64,000 nt of DNA from IGN2 sp964639955. Lineage in GTDB: Bacteria > Bacteroidota > Ignavibacteria > Ignavibacteriales > Ignavibacteriaceae. Shown in pieces: positions 33,598 through 42,207 of the stretch (position 1 is the first letter of the stretch; each line of letters begins with the position of its first letter). Below the pieces are notes generated by a model that did not search any database, was not told the DNA's origin, and saw only the letters and a list, made by a program, of their open reading frames with translations. The DNA lies in NCBI GenBank assembly GCA_964639955.1, contig CAZXGJ010000005.1:24427-88426 (forward strand), read 5' to 3'. A program made the position numbers and the translations under genes.

Positions 33598-36500
33598 TTG
33601 CAAGCAATTTTCGAGAAATATCTTCATTCAGTCTCCGCCAAGTTTTCTCACCGAGAAACATCCGAAATGGGTTATCGCACTGATTTCGAAATTCTTCTTC
33701 AAGGCATCTTTGAGAAAATTAATGTAAAACGAATAGATCACGATCCAAAAGCCAAAGGCGGTAACAAACCTGATTTCATTGTAATGAAGAATGATATACC
33801 CATTCTTTACATCGAGGCAAAAAGCATAGGCGAATCTCTTGATAAAATTGAAAAGTCAAAACAAATGGAAAGATACTTCGGGTATGCTAATCTTGTTCTG
33901 ACCGATTATGTTGAATTCAGGTTTTACAGAAATGGAATTAAATACAACGAGCCTATTAAAATTGCTAACTATGATTTGGATTCAAGAACGATCAGTGCAT
34001 TGCCGGATAATTTTGAATTTGCTGCAAAGACTCTAATTGATTTCACACAATCTCACAAAGAACCTATAAAATCCGGCGAGCATCTTGCTAAAATAATGGG
34101 TGGAAAAGCTCAGCGAATACGAGATAATATTAAAGATGTTCTTTCTAAGAAAGATGAAAAGAAACCTGAAATACTGAACGTCTACAACACCATCAAAAAG
34201 CTTTTAGTACACGATCTTAAAGAAGAAGATTTTGCAGATATGTATGCTCAAACTCTGGTTTATGGATTATTTGTTGCAAAGTATCACGACAAATCTCCGG
34301 AAAACTTTTCCAGACAGGAAGCGCGTGATCTTGTTCCGGCGTCGAATCCTTTTCTTAGACATTTCTTTGATCATATTGTTGGACCCGATTTCGATAAACG
34401 TCTTGAGTATATCGTAAATGAATTGTGCGAAGTTTTTGCTCACGCTGATGTTCAGCATTTGATGAAACAATATTTTGCTGATGATCTTTGGGGTAAAACT
34501 CACGAAGGTCCGGATCCTGTAATTCATTTTTATGAAGACTTCCTTAAAGAATACGATGCAGAACTACGCAAAAAGATGGGCGCTTATTATACGCCCTTGC
34601 CTATTGTAAGATTTATTGTCCGTTCTGTTGATTACCTTCTTCAAAAAGAATTTAATCTTCCATCCGGACTGGCTGATACTTCCAAACTTGAAAATGGAAT
34701 TCATCGGGTTCAGATTCTTGATCCCGCAGTTGGAACGGGAACTTTTCTTAGTGCAGTTATTCGAGAAATTTATTTGAAGTTGCAAAACAGCGGACAGATT
34801 GGGCGATGGACAACTTATGTCCATAACGATTTACTTCCCCGCTTACACGGATTTGAACTGATGATGGCTCCTTATACAATTGCACATCTAAAGCTTAGTA
34901 TGTCTTTTAAAGCAACAGGTTTTAAATACTTTAACCGCCGGCTTGGAATTTATCTCACCAACTCACTTGAAGAAGGCGAACCGCAACAAGAAATGTTTGC
35001 CGGTTTTGGTTTTGCCGAAAGTATTGCAGAAGAATCCAAAGAAGCTGCTCTTATTAAAAACGAAACTCCGATAATGGTTGTTATTGGTAATCCGCCTTAT
35101 GCTGGTGAATCAAGTAACGCTTCATACAAGGGTAATGATATTTATAAACAGGAACCTTCCGGTGGTAAACTCAAAGAGAGAGCTGGGAAATGGTTAAATG
35201 ATGATTATGTAAAATTTATTCGATACGCCGAAAGTATGATGGAAAAAACGGGGGAAGGAATTGTTGCAATGATTACAGCACACGGTTATATAGACAATCC
35301 AACATTTAGAGGTATGCGATGGCAACTTATGAAAAGTTTTGATGAAATTTACATTCTTGATTTGCATGGGAATGCAAATAAAAAAGAAAAGGCTCCTGAC
35401 GGTAGTGATGATAAAAATGTGTTCGATATAAAGCAAGGCGTTGCCATTTTTTGGGGGATTAAAAAAAGTAAATTAAAAATTTCCGAGACAAAAATATTTA
35501 TTTCACACTGTTTTGGTTCCCGTCAAAATAAATTTATTTATTTAACAGAAAACACAATTAGTTCTGTTAATTGGGAAAGAGTTTTACCTTCAGCACCAAA
35601 TTATGAATGGGTAATTCACGACGAAAAAAATAAGAGAAATTTCACAAACAGAATTTCAGTCACTGATTTATTTATAATAAATAGTGTTGGAATCGTAACA
35701 GCAAGAGATACAACAACAATTCAGTATACTAAGGATGATGTTAAAAAAGTAATTCATGATTTTATGACTCTTGATAATGAAGAAGTAAGAATAAAATATA
35801 AACTAGGCAAGGATGTTAGAGATTGGAAAGTAAGTTTAGCAAAAGAAGACATAATGAAAAATTATGAGGAGAACAAAATAATTTCAATAAATTATCGTCC
35901 ATTCGATATTAGATGGACATTCTATACTGGAAATTCTCGTGGTTTCCACTGCATGCCACGTGGTGGAGTTATGCTGCATTTATTAAAGGACAATTTGGCA
36001 TTGGTTATACTTCGCCAAGTAAAGGCCGGTGATAGTTTTCAACATATTTTTATTTCTAGTTATGTTGTTGAATCAACTCTTATTTCTAATAGAACAAGTG
36101 AGATAGATTATGTTTTACCTCTATATGTTTATTCTGAAGACGGAACAAAAATCCCTAACCTCAAAAAAGAAATTGTAGAAGATATAGAAAAGACAGTTGG
36201 CAAAGTTACACCGGAAGATATTCTGGATTATATTTATGCAGTTTTACACTCGCCTTCTTACAGAGAAAAGTACAAAGAGTTTTTAAAGATAGACTTTCCG
36301 CGAGTGCCATATCCAAAAGACAAAGAAACTTTTACGCAGCTCGTTAAGTTTGGAACAGAACTGCGCTTGATTCATTTACTTGAATCACCAAAAGTAAATC
36401 AGTTCATCACAACATATCCTGTTGAGGGAGATAATGTTGTTGAGAAAGTAAGGTTTGAGAATACAGAAAGTAGGGACAAGTCGCGACTTGTCCCTACAAT

Positions 36501-36732
36501 GCAAAACATTGGTAATGTTTACATCAACAAAGAACAATACTTTGGTAATGTTCCTGAAATTGCCTGGAACTTTTACATCGGTGGTTACCAGCCTGCACAA
36601 AAATGGTTAAAAGACCGCAAAGGAAGAATATTAATAGACGAAGAAATAGTACATTACCAAAAAATTATTGTTGCATTGGTTGAGACGGATAGGATAATGA
36701 AAGAGATTGACAAAATTAAAATTATAGATTAA
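33598..36732 (+). CDS. Single-chain restriction-modification enzyme (nuclease-methyltransferase-specificity, type IIG/ISP-like)
   Basis: 1044 residues with an N-terminal PD-(D/E)XK nuclease domain (Pro58-Asp59 in NKPDFIV, Glu73-Ala-Lys75 in LYIEAKS), a helical coupler, and an N6-adenine methyltransferase with motif X GAYYTP (328-333), motif I LDPAVGTGTFL (374-384) and motif IV NPPY (498-501). The rest (about 520-1044) is a target-recognition and C-terminal region ending YIGGYQPAQKWLKDRKGR, a motif of the type ISP C-terminal family. No SF2 helicase is present, so it is closer to type IIG than to full type ISP. It should both methylate and cut DNA at its site. A palindromic repeat is inserted in frame near codon 958. 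The start is TTG at 33598; an in-frame stop lies nine codons upstream. Confidence 0.88.
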   Translation: MQAIFEKYLHSVSAKFSHRETSEMGYRTDFEILLQGIFEKINVKRIDHDPKAKGGNKPDFIVMKNDIPILYIEAKSIGESLDKIEKSKQMERYFGYANLVLTDYVEFRFYRNGIKYNEPIKIANYDLDSRTISALPDNFEFAAKTLIDFTQSHKEPIKSGEHLAKIMGGKAQRIRDNIKDVLSKKDEKKPEILNVYNTIKKLLVHDLKEEDFADMYAQTLVYGLFVAKYHDKSPENFSRQEARDLVPASNPFLRHFFDHIVGPDFDKRLEYIVNELCEVFAHADVQHLMKQYFADDLWGKTHEGPDPVIHFYEDFLKEYDAELRKKMGAYYTPLPIVRFIVRSVDYLLQKEFNLPSGLADTSKLENGIHRVQILDPAVGTGTFLSAVIREIYLKLQNSGQIGRWTTYVHNDLLPRLHGFELMMAPYTIAHLKLSMSFKATGFKYFNRRLGIYLTNSLEEGEPQQEMFAGFGFAESIAEESKEAALIKNETPIMVVIGNPPYAGESSNASYKGNDIYKQEPSGGKLKERAGKWLNDDYVKFIRYAESMMEKTGEGIVAMITAHGYIDNPTFRGMRWQLMKSFDEIYILDLHGNANKKEKAPDGSDDKNVFDIKQGVAIFWGIKKSKLKISETKIFISHCFGSRQNKFIYLTENTISSVNWERVLPSAPNYEWVIHDEKNKRNFTNRISVTDLFIINSVGIVTARDTTTIQYTKDDVKKVIHDFMTLDNEEVRIKYKLGKDVRDWKVSLAKEDIMKNYEENKIISINYRPFDIRWTFYTGNSRGFHCMPRGGVMLHLLKDNLALVILRQVKAGDSFQHIFISSYVVESTLISNRTSEIDYVLPLYVYSEDGTKIPNLKKEIVEDIEKTVGKVTPEDILDYIYAVLHSPSYREKYKEFLKIDFPRVPYPKDKETFTQLVKFGTELRLIHLLESPKVNQFITTYPVEGDNVVEKVRFENTESRDKSRLVPTMQNIGNVYINKEQYFGNVPEIAWNFYIGGYQPAQKWLKDRKGRILIDEEIVHYQKIIVALVETDRIMKEIDKIKIID
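36470..36497. repeat. Perfect 28-bp palindrome inside the restriction enzyme gene
   Basis: GTAGGGACAAGTCG followed directly by its exact reverse complement. It lies in the coding frame and is translated as SRDKSRLVPT, a hydrophilic stretch. The sequence class (GTAGGGACAAGTCGCGACTTGTCCC-like) looks like a dispersed palindromic element and not like protein-driven sequence. The frame stays open on both sides. Confidence 0.9.
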
Positions 36733-36734
36733 AA

Positions 36735-37193
36735 ATGAAGAAATTAAAAAAATTAAATACTGTCCTTGCCGGAGTTTCTGGGGAATATTTTGTAACTGCT
36801 GAATTATCAAAACAGGGTTATATAGCCTCAATCACTTTAAGAAATACTAAAGGTATTGATATTCTTTGTTCAAATTCAGATTCCACCAAAACCATTGGCA
36901 TTCAAGTTAAAACTAATAGCGGATCAAATCGAAATTGGATTCTTAATCAAAAAGCCGAAAATTATTTTGCCGTAAACCTCTTTTATGTGTTTGTAAATCT
37001 CAACCATAATCTCAACCATCCAGATTACTTTATAGTGCCGAGCAAAGTTGTAGCTAATTATTGTAAAAAATCACACAGTAAATGGTTGAACACTCCTGGA
37101 AGAAAAGGTCAAAAGCATAAGGATAATCCTATTAGATCATTTAATGATATTGAAGAATTTTATTTGAACCGCTGGGATTTATTAAACTTGTAA
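36735..37193 (+). CDS. Small PD-(D/E)XK-fold protein next to the restriction enzyme
   Basis: 152 residues that carry the marks of a small nuclease-fold protein: Glu in AGVSGEYFVTAELSKQG, Asp in LRNTKGIDILCSN and Gln-x-Lys in TIGIQVKTNSG, followed by a tryptophan/aromatic-rich region (FYVFVNLNHNLNHPDYFIVPSKVVA). The E...D...QxK pattern is that of Holliday-junction-resolvase-like and other PD-(D/E)XK folds. It starts 2 bases after the restriction-enzyme stop, so both are in one operon. It may be a helper nuclease or a DNA-damage response partner; function is not proven. Confidence 0.7.
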   Translation: MKKLKKLNTVLAGVSGEYFVTAELSKQGYIASITLRNTKGIDILCSNSDSTKTIGIQVKTNSGSNRNWILNQKAENYFAVNLFYVFVNLNHNLNHPDYFIVPSKVVANYCKKSHSKWLNTPGRKGQKHKDNPIRSFNDIEEFYLNRWDLLNL

Positions 37194-37203
37194 AAGCTGC
37201 AAA

Positions 37204-37767
37204 ATGAAAATCACAAAAACACTTTACATTAAAACCCGAGCCGAATGGCGGAACTGGCTCAGAAAGAATTATAAAAGAGAAAAAGAAATCTGGCTGGTTT
37301 TTAAAAATAAATCTTCCGGTAAAACGGGAATAACTTACGAAGATGCGGTTGAAGAAGCGTTATGCTTTGGATGGATTGACAGCATAGTTAAAAAGGTAGA
37401 GAAAGATAGCCGTGTTCAGCGGTTCACTCCGAGAAATCCCAAAAGCTCTTACTCACAGCTAAATAAAGAAAGACTGAAAAAATTAATCCGGAAGAAAAGA
37501 GTAATCGCATCCGTTCGAAAATCCCTTGGCGATCTGGAAAACGAAATGTTTGTTTTTCCGATGGATATCATCGAGGAAATCAGAAGGAACAAAGAAGCCT
37601 GGAAAAATTTTCAGAAATTTTCTGAGACTTATAAACGAATCCGGATTGCATTCATCGATGGTGCAAGAAAAAGACCTGATGTTTTCAGGCAACGGCTGAA
37701 TTATTTCATCAAAATGACTGAAAATAAAAAACAGTACGGTACTACCGGAATAGTAAAATATCTTTGA
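37204..37767 (+). CDS. YdeI/OmpD-associated family protein
   Basis: 187 residues with the family signature RAEWRNWLRKNYKREKEIWLVFKNKSSGKTGITYEDAVEEALCFGWIDSIVKKVEKDSRVQRFTPRNPKSSYSQLNKERL and the C-terminal IDGARKRPDVFRQRLNYFIKMTENKK. Relatives are reported to protect against antimicrobial peptides or bacteriocins in a few organisms, but the molecular role is unclear. It lies 10 bases after the nuclease-fold gene, so it is probably the last gene of the restriction operon. Confidence 0.85.
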   Translation: MKITKTLYIKTRAEWRNWLRKNYKREKEIWLVFKNKSSGKTGITYEDAVEEALCFGWIDSIVKKVEKDSRVQRFTPRNPKSSYSQLNKERLKKLIRKKRVIASVRKSLGDLENEMFVFPMDIIEEIRRNKEAWKNFQKFSETYKRIRIAFIDGARKRPDVFRQRLNYFIKMTENKKQYGTTGIVKYL

Positions 37768-37918
37768 ACAATATCTGAAGTCACGGAATCGTTCATAACA
37801 TACGTGTTACAATTTTGTTACCTCCAAAATCCAGCAGGCAATAGTTTTTACAGCATCTTTAGAAAAAGTTTCTTCTATTTTCTTTTGTTAAGTTGTCAGT
37901 TTTTTGTAATACATTACT

Positions 37919-40900
37919 CTACTTACCGGCAACCGCTGCAGTTCCTAATTCCGGCTCTTTTTCTTCTTCAGCTTGTTCAACTTTCACCTTTTCTTTAGTA
38001 AAACGAGCAAGCAAAGTATAGACGACTGGCACAACGATTAATGTTAAAAATGTTGAGAACAACATTCCACCGACAACCACCAAACCGAGCGGACGTCTCG
38101 ATTCTCCCCCGGCACCAAGACCAATTGCTATCGGTAATATTCCGAATATTGTTGAGAATGAGGTCATAAGTATTGGTCGTAACCTGATAGTTGCGGCTTC
38201 AACAACTGCCTCTTTGAAGCTGAGACCTTTTGCTTGCTGCTGGTTTGCAAACTCAACAATCAAAATTGCATTCTTAGTTACCAGACCGATTAGCATAATC
38301 AAGCCGATCTGGGAGTAAATGTTGAGGCTTTCCCCGAAAATATACAGAGTAAGTAGCGCTCCGAATACAGCAAGAGGAACGGAAAGTAAAATTGTAAAAG
38401 GATGAATGAAACTTTCGAACTGTGCCGAAAGAACTAAGAAAATAAATATCAGTGCAAGAATGAACATAAAATAAAGGGCTGAACTGGAAGACTTGTACTC
38501 AAGTGATTCGCCTGCAAAATCTCTGTTAATTTCCGGAGGAAGTTTTTCCTGAGCAATTCGGTCAAGATCATCCAACGCCTGACCAAGCGAAACGCCGGGA
38601 ACTATACTTGCAGAAATTATAGCAGAACGTACCCGGTTATAATGATTCAGTTCTTTTGGCGCAACAGTTTGCTCTATATCAACAATATTCGCAAGCTGTA
38701 CTAATCCGCCACTGCTTCGGATATAAAGATTCTGAATTGCATCAGGAGTTGAACGATCTTCCGGTTTTACCTGCATTATAACATCATATTGTTTTGTGCC
38801 GCGTTTGAAATCGCTAACGACTCTTCCCCCTAATAAAGTTTCTAATGTTGAACCGATGTCAGCAACAGATACACCAAGTCCTGAAGCTCTTTCTCTATCA
38901 ATATGAATATCAAGCTGCGGTTTGTTCAGGCGTAAATCAGTGTCAAGGTTAATCAGATAACCAAGCCGGGAAGCTTCTGCCATCATTATTTTAACTGCTT
39001 CGTTCAATTCTTCATAAGTATCTCCCTGCAATACGTATTGAACGGGGGTTAATGTCCAGTCGGCTGCTATACTCGGAGGATTAATAATAAAAGCCAATAC
39101 ACCGGGTATTGATAATAACTGCGGGAAAAGTTCCTGAATAATTTGCTGCTGCGATTTATCTCGCTCCCCACGATTCTTCAAATTAAGAAATATGAAACTG
39201 TTTGTAACACTTCCCGGTCCCTCAAAACCTAAGCCGGTGGCGGTAAAAAGTCCTTCGCGTTCGGGCAGATTAAGCAAAATCTTTTCTATTTGGAGTACGT
39301 AGGAATCAGTATATTCAATAGTGGCTCCTTCAGGAGCAATAACAATTCCAAAACCAAACCCGCGATCTTCTACCGGAACAAGCTCGCTTGGGAGGATTCG
39401 AAACAAAATATAGGCACACAGTAGTGCAGCAGCAGCGCCGGTTACAGTAAGAATCCTGTGACGCAAAGCCAGCCGCACTGAACGCTCATAAACTCTATTC
39501 AATTTATCAAAGAAAGTATCGAATGAGCGTGAAGCCCATCCTTGTCCGGTTCCGTGCAGAGGTCTAAGTATTTGTGAAGATATCATTGGTGTCAAGGTAA
39601 GAGCAACAAAACCGGATATTAAAACTGAAACGGCAACTGCAACTCCGAATTCATTAAAAAGTCTTCCAACATTTCCCGATAGAAAAGCCAAGGGCACAAA
39701 TACTGCCACCAGCGTTAGTGTTGTTGATACAATTGCAAATCCTATCTCTTTACTTCCATCAACAGCAGCCTGCCAGCGGCTTTTCCCCATTTCCATATGG
39801 CGATAAATGTTTTCAAGAACAACAATAGCATCGTCAACTACCAATCCTATTGCAAGGACAAATCCCAGTAGTGTTAAAATATTAATTGTGAAACCTGCAA
39901 AATAAACCGCTGCTAATGCACCTATAATTGAAATAGGTATTGCAAGAGTTGGAATGATAGTAGCGCGGAAACTTTTAAGAAATGAAAGCACAACAAGCAT
40001 AACCAATATCAGGGCTATGATAAGAGTTTGTTCGACTTCATTTATCGATTCAATAATGAATTCAGAACTATCGTAAGCAACTTCCAGCTTCACACCTGCC
40101 GGCAGCAGCTTCCTAAGTTCAGGTAAGGATTCAATAATAACATTGGCAACATCAACAGTGCTTGCTTTGGATTGCTTAATGATACCAAGCCCAACGGCGG
40201 GTTCACCATTCCAGCGTGCTATAGTACGTTCATCTTCGGCTCCTACTGTTACTTCCGCAACATCGCGAAGCCGTACAATATTATTCCCTTTTTGAGATAC
40301 AATTATAGCTCCGAATTCTTCGGGTTCAACAAGTTCACCCCTAGTTCTGACAGTAAACTCCCGTTTTTCTCCTTCAACTCTTCCACCGGGGATTTCAGCA
40401 TTTTCATTTCTCAAAGCCGTTTCTATATCGTAAGTAGTCAGTTTATGTGCAGCCATTCGCATCGGATCGATCCAGACCCTCATTGCATACCGGCGCTCAC
40501 CACCGATAAAGACTCCACCGACACCAGTCATACGCTGAATTTTTTCCTTCAGCACCTGATCGGCAAAATAAGATAACTCAAGTGTTGAATGATTATTACC
40601 GAAAAGAGCGAGCCATACTATCGGCTGTGCATTGGCATCTACTTTAGATATAACCGGGTCTTCAATTTCTGCCGGGAGAGTTCCCCGTATTCGCGAAACT
40701 CTGTCCCGGATATCGTTTGCGGCTTCATTTACATCACGGCTAAGTTCAAACTCTATAGTTATAACCGAGCCGCCTTCTTTGCTTGAAGATTTTACAGTTT
40801 TAACACCTTCAAGAGTAGCAAATTGTTCTTCCAGTACATCCGTAATTTCTGTTTCCACAACGCTTGCACTTGCACCGCGATACAATGTTACCACTGAAAC

Positions 40901-41032
40901 AATCGGAGGATCAATATCGGGATATTCCCGAACAGGTAATTGTGTAAATGAAATGATGCCGAATAGTATAATTACCAGGCTCATAACGGTAGCCAGTACG
41001 GGCCGTTCGATTGAAATTTTACTTAGTTTCAT
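37919..41032 (-). CDS. RND-family efflux permease (HAE1/AcrB-like)
   Basis: Inner-membrane proton-driven pump of 1037 residues. It has the two repeated halves with large periplasmic loops, an N-terminal helix MKLSKISIERPVLATVMSLVIILFGIISF, the GVGGVFIGGERRYAMRVWIDP pore-docking stretch, the TM4 motif VGLVVDDAIVVLENIYRHME with the Asp pair for protons, and TM10 Lys in LVTKNAILIVEFANQ. It is the third gene of a tolC-like, adaptor, permease operon; gaps to the adaptor are 42 bases. The likely substrates are drugs or toxic metabolites. No local regulator gene is visible. Confidence 0.95.
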   Translation of the reverse strand: MKLSKISIERPVLATVMSLVIILFGIISFTQLPVREYPDIDPPIVSVVTLYRGASASVVETEITDVLEEQFATLEGVKTVKSSSKEGGSVITIEFELSRDVNEAANDIRDRVSRIRGTLPAEIEDPVISKVDANAQPIVWLALFGNNHSTLELSYFADQVLKEKIQRMTGVGGVFIGGERRYAMRVWIDPMRMAAHKLTTYDIETALRNENAEIPGGRVEGEKREFTVRTRGELVEPEEFGAIIVSQKGNNIVRLRDVAEVTVGAEDERTIARWNGEPAVGLGIIKQSKASTVDVANVIIESLPELRKLLPAGVKLEVAYDSSEFIIESINEVEQTLIIALILVMLVVLSFLKSFRATIIPTLAIPISIIGALAAVYFAGFTINILTLLGFVLAIGLVVDDAIVVLENIYRHMEMGKSRWQAAVDGSKEIGFAIVSTTLTLVAVFVPLAFLSGNVGRLFNEFGVAVAVSVLISGFVALTLTPMISSQILRPLHGTGQGWASRSFDTFFDKLNRVYERSVRLALRHRILTVTGAAAALLCAYILFRILPSELVPVEDRGFGFGIVIAPEGATIEYTDSYVLQIEKILLNLPEREGLFTATGLGFEGPGSVTNSFIFLNLKNRGERDKSQQQIIQELFPQLLSIPGVLAFIINPPSIAADWTLTPVQYVLQGDTYEELNEAVKIMMAEASRLGYLINLDTDLRLNKPQLDIHIDRERASGLGVSVADIGSTLETLLGGRVVSDFKRGTKQYDVIMQVKPEDRSTPDAIQNLYIRSSGGLVQLANIVDIEQTVAPKELNHYNRVRSAIISASIVPGVSLGQALDDLDRIAQEKLPPEINRDFAGESLEYKSSSSALYFMFILALIFIFLVLSAQFESFIHPFTILLSVPLAVFGALLTLYIFGESLNIYSQIGLIMLIGLVTKNAILIVEFANQQQAKGLSFKEAVVEAATIRLRPILMTSFSTIFGILPIAIGLGAGGESRRPLGLVVVGGMLFSTFLTLIVVPVVYTLLARFTKEKVKVEQAEEEKEPELGTAAVAGK

Positions 41033-41074
41033 AAAAGCTCCTTTTACAAAAACAAATCAGATTCTTAAAATCTC

Positions 41075-42178
41075 TTATTGTTGTGTTGATGACATTTGCA
41101 AATTAATCGGAATAACTTTTGCCCCGGGAAACAATTTCTGATGCCCGGCGGTTATTATTTGCATTCCCTGATTCAGTCCGCTCACAATTTCAACTTTATC
41201 AGAGAGCTGCAATCCTAAAGTTACAGATACGGGTGCAACACTACTATCGGAATTAACAATGTATACAAAAGATTGATTGCCATTTGCAAATACTGCTTCA
41301 TTCGGAATAGTTAAAGCATCGGGTCTTTCACTTAAAATTACAGACACATTTGCAGACATTCCCGGGCGGAATTTTTGGCCGGGGTTCTGAACTCTTGCAA
41401 CTATCCTGGCAGTTCTTGTGTCCGAATCAATAACCGGTTCAATCGCAATTATTTTACCCGTTAGTTTAATACCTGGATATACAGGAGAGTAAACAATAAC
41501 TTCCGATCCTCTTTTTAATTCTGCAAGATATTTTTCAGGCGCAGAAAAATTAATACGTATTTCATTAAGATTGGCAAGTTCGGTGATTGCATCGCCGGTT
41601 CTTAAAAAACTACCAACACTTACTTTGCGTGATCCGATCGTACCATCAAACGGAGCGACTATTCGCGTCTTTTTTAGCGTGGCTTCTGCTAACTTTAGAT
41701 TTGCTTCGGCAACCTTTAAAGCTGCCAATGCATCATCAAGGTCCTGCGGCGTTCCTGCATTCTGATCCACAATATTTTTAACCCGGTTATATCTGGCAAG
41801 ACTTTGCTCATAGAGAGCTTCAGCCCTGAGAAGCTCTGCGGAGAGTTGAGAATCATCAAGTTGTACGATGAGATCACCACGATTTATATGGCTACCTTCC
41901 GTAAATGGAATATCAACTACCGTAGCATTAATCTCGGAGACCACTGTAATTTCCTCGATAGCTTCAATCGTTCCGACGGCTTCAAACATTTCACTAACAC
42001 CATGCTTCTTAACTTCCGATACTTCAACAGGCATTGGAGGCATTGAAAATTGACCGGCTGCAGAGTTCTGGTCGGAACAACCTGAAGTAATAATCAACAA
42101 TGTTACCACAGGAATTATTAACAAAAACCTTTTTAGTATTATTCCTTTAATTAATCGGTTAATTTCATTCTTCTTCAT
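41075..42178 (-). CDS. RND efflux membrane-fusion (adaptor) protein
   Basis: Periplasmic HlyD/AcrA-type adaptor, 367 residues. The N-terminal signal contains a lipoprotein-like cleavage site (LLIITSGCSDQ), followed by the barrel-sandwich/lipoyl half (EEITVVSEINATVVDIPFTEGSHINRGDLIVQLDD), an alpha-hairpin (about 105-175, SAELLRAEALYEQSLARYNRVKNI), the second lipoyl half (VAPFDGTIGSRKVSVGSFLRTGD) and a beta-barrel with RPGMSANVSVIL. It couples the permease to the outer-membrane channel encoded just upstream. Confidence 0.95.
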   Translation of the reverse strand: MKKNEINRLIKGIILKRFLLIIPVVTLLIITSGCSDQNSAAGQFSMPPMPVEVSEVKKHGVSEMFEAVGTIEAIEEITVVSEINATVVDIPFTEGSHINRGDLIVQLDDSQLSAELLRAEALYEQSLARYNRVKNIVDQNAGTPQDLDDALAALKVAEANLKLAEATLKKTRIVAPFDGTIGSRKVSVGSFLRTGDAITELANLNEIRINFSAPEKYLAELKRGSEVIVYSPVYPGIKLTGKIIAIEPVIDSDTRTARIVARVQNPGQKFRPGMSANVSVILSERPDALTIPNEAVFANGNQSFVYIVNSDSSVAPVSVTLGLQLSDKVEIVSGLNQGMQIITAGHQKLFPGAKVIPINLQMSSTQQ

Positions 42179-42207
42179 ATAAAACTCCTATAATAAAAGT
42201 TAAAAAT

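Noticed and set aside
33598..37767. Prophage or integrative element around the restriction genes
   Set aside because: No integrase, phage structural gene, tRNA site or transposase is visible; only the relic of the beta-synthase gene hints at recombination.
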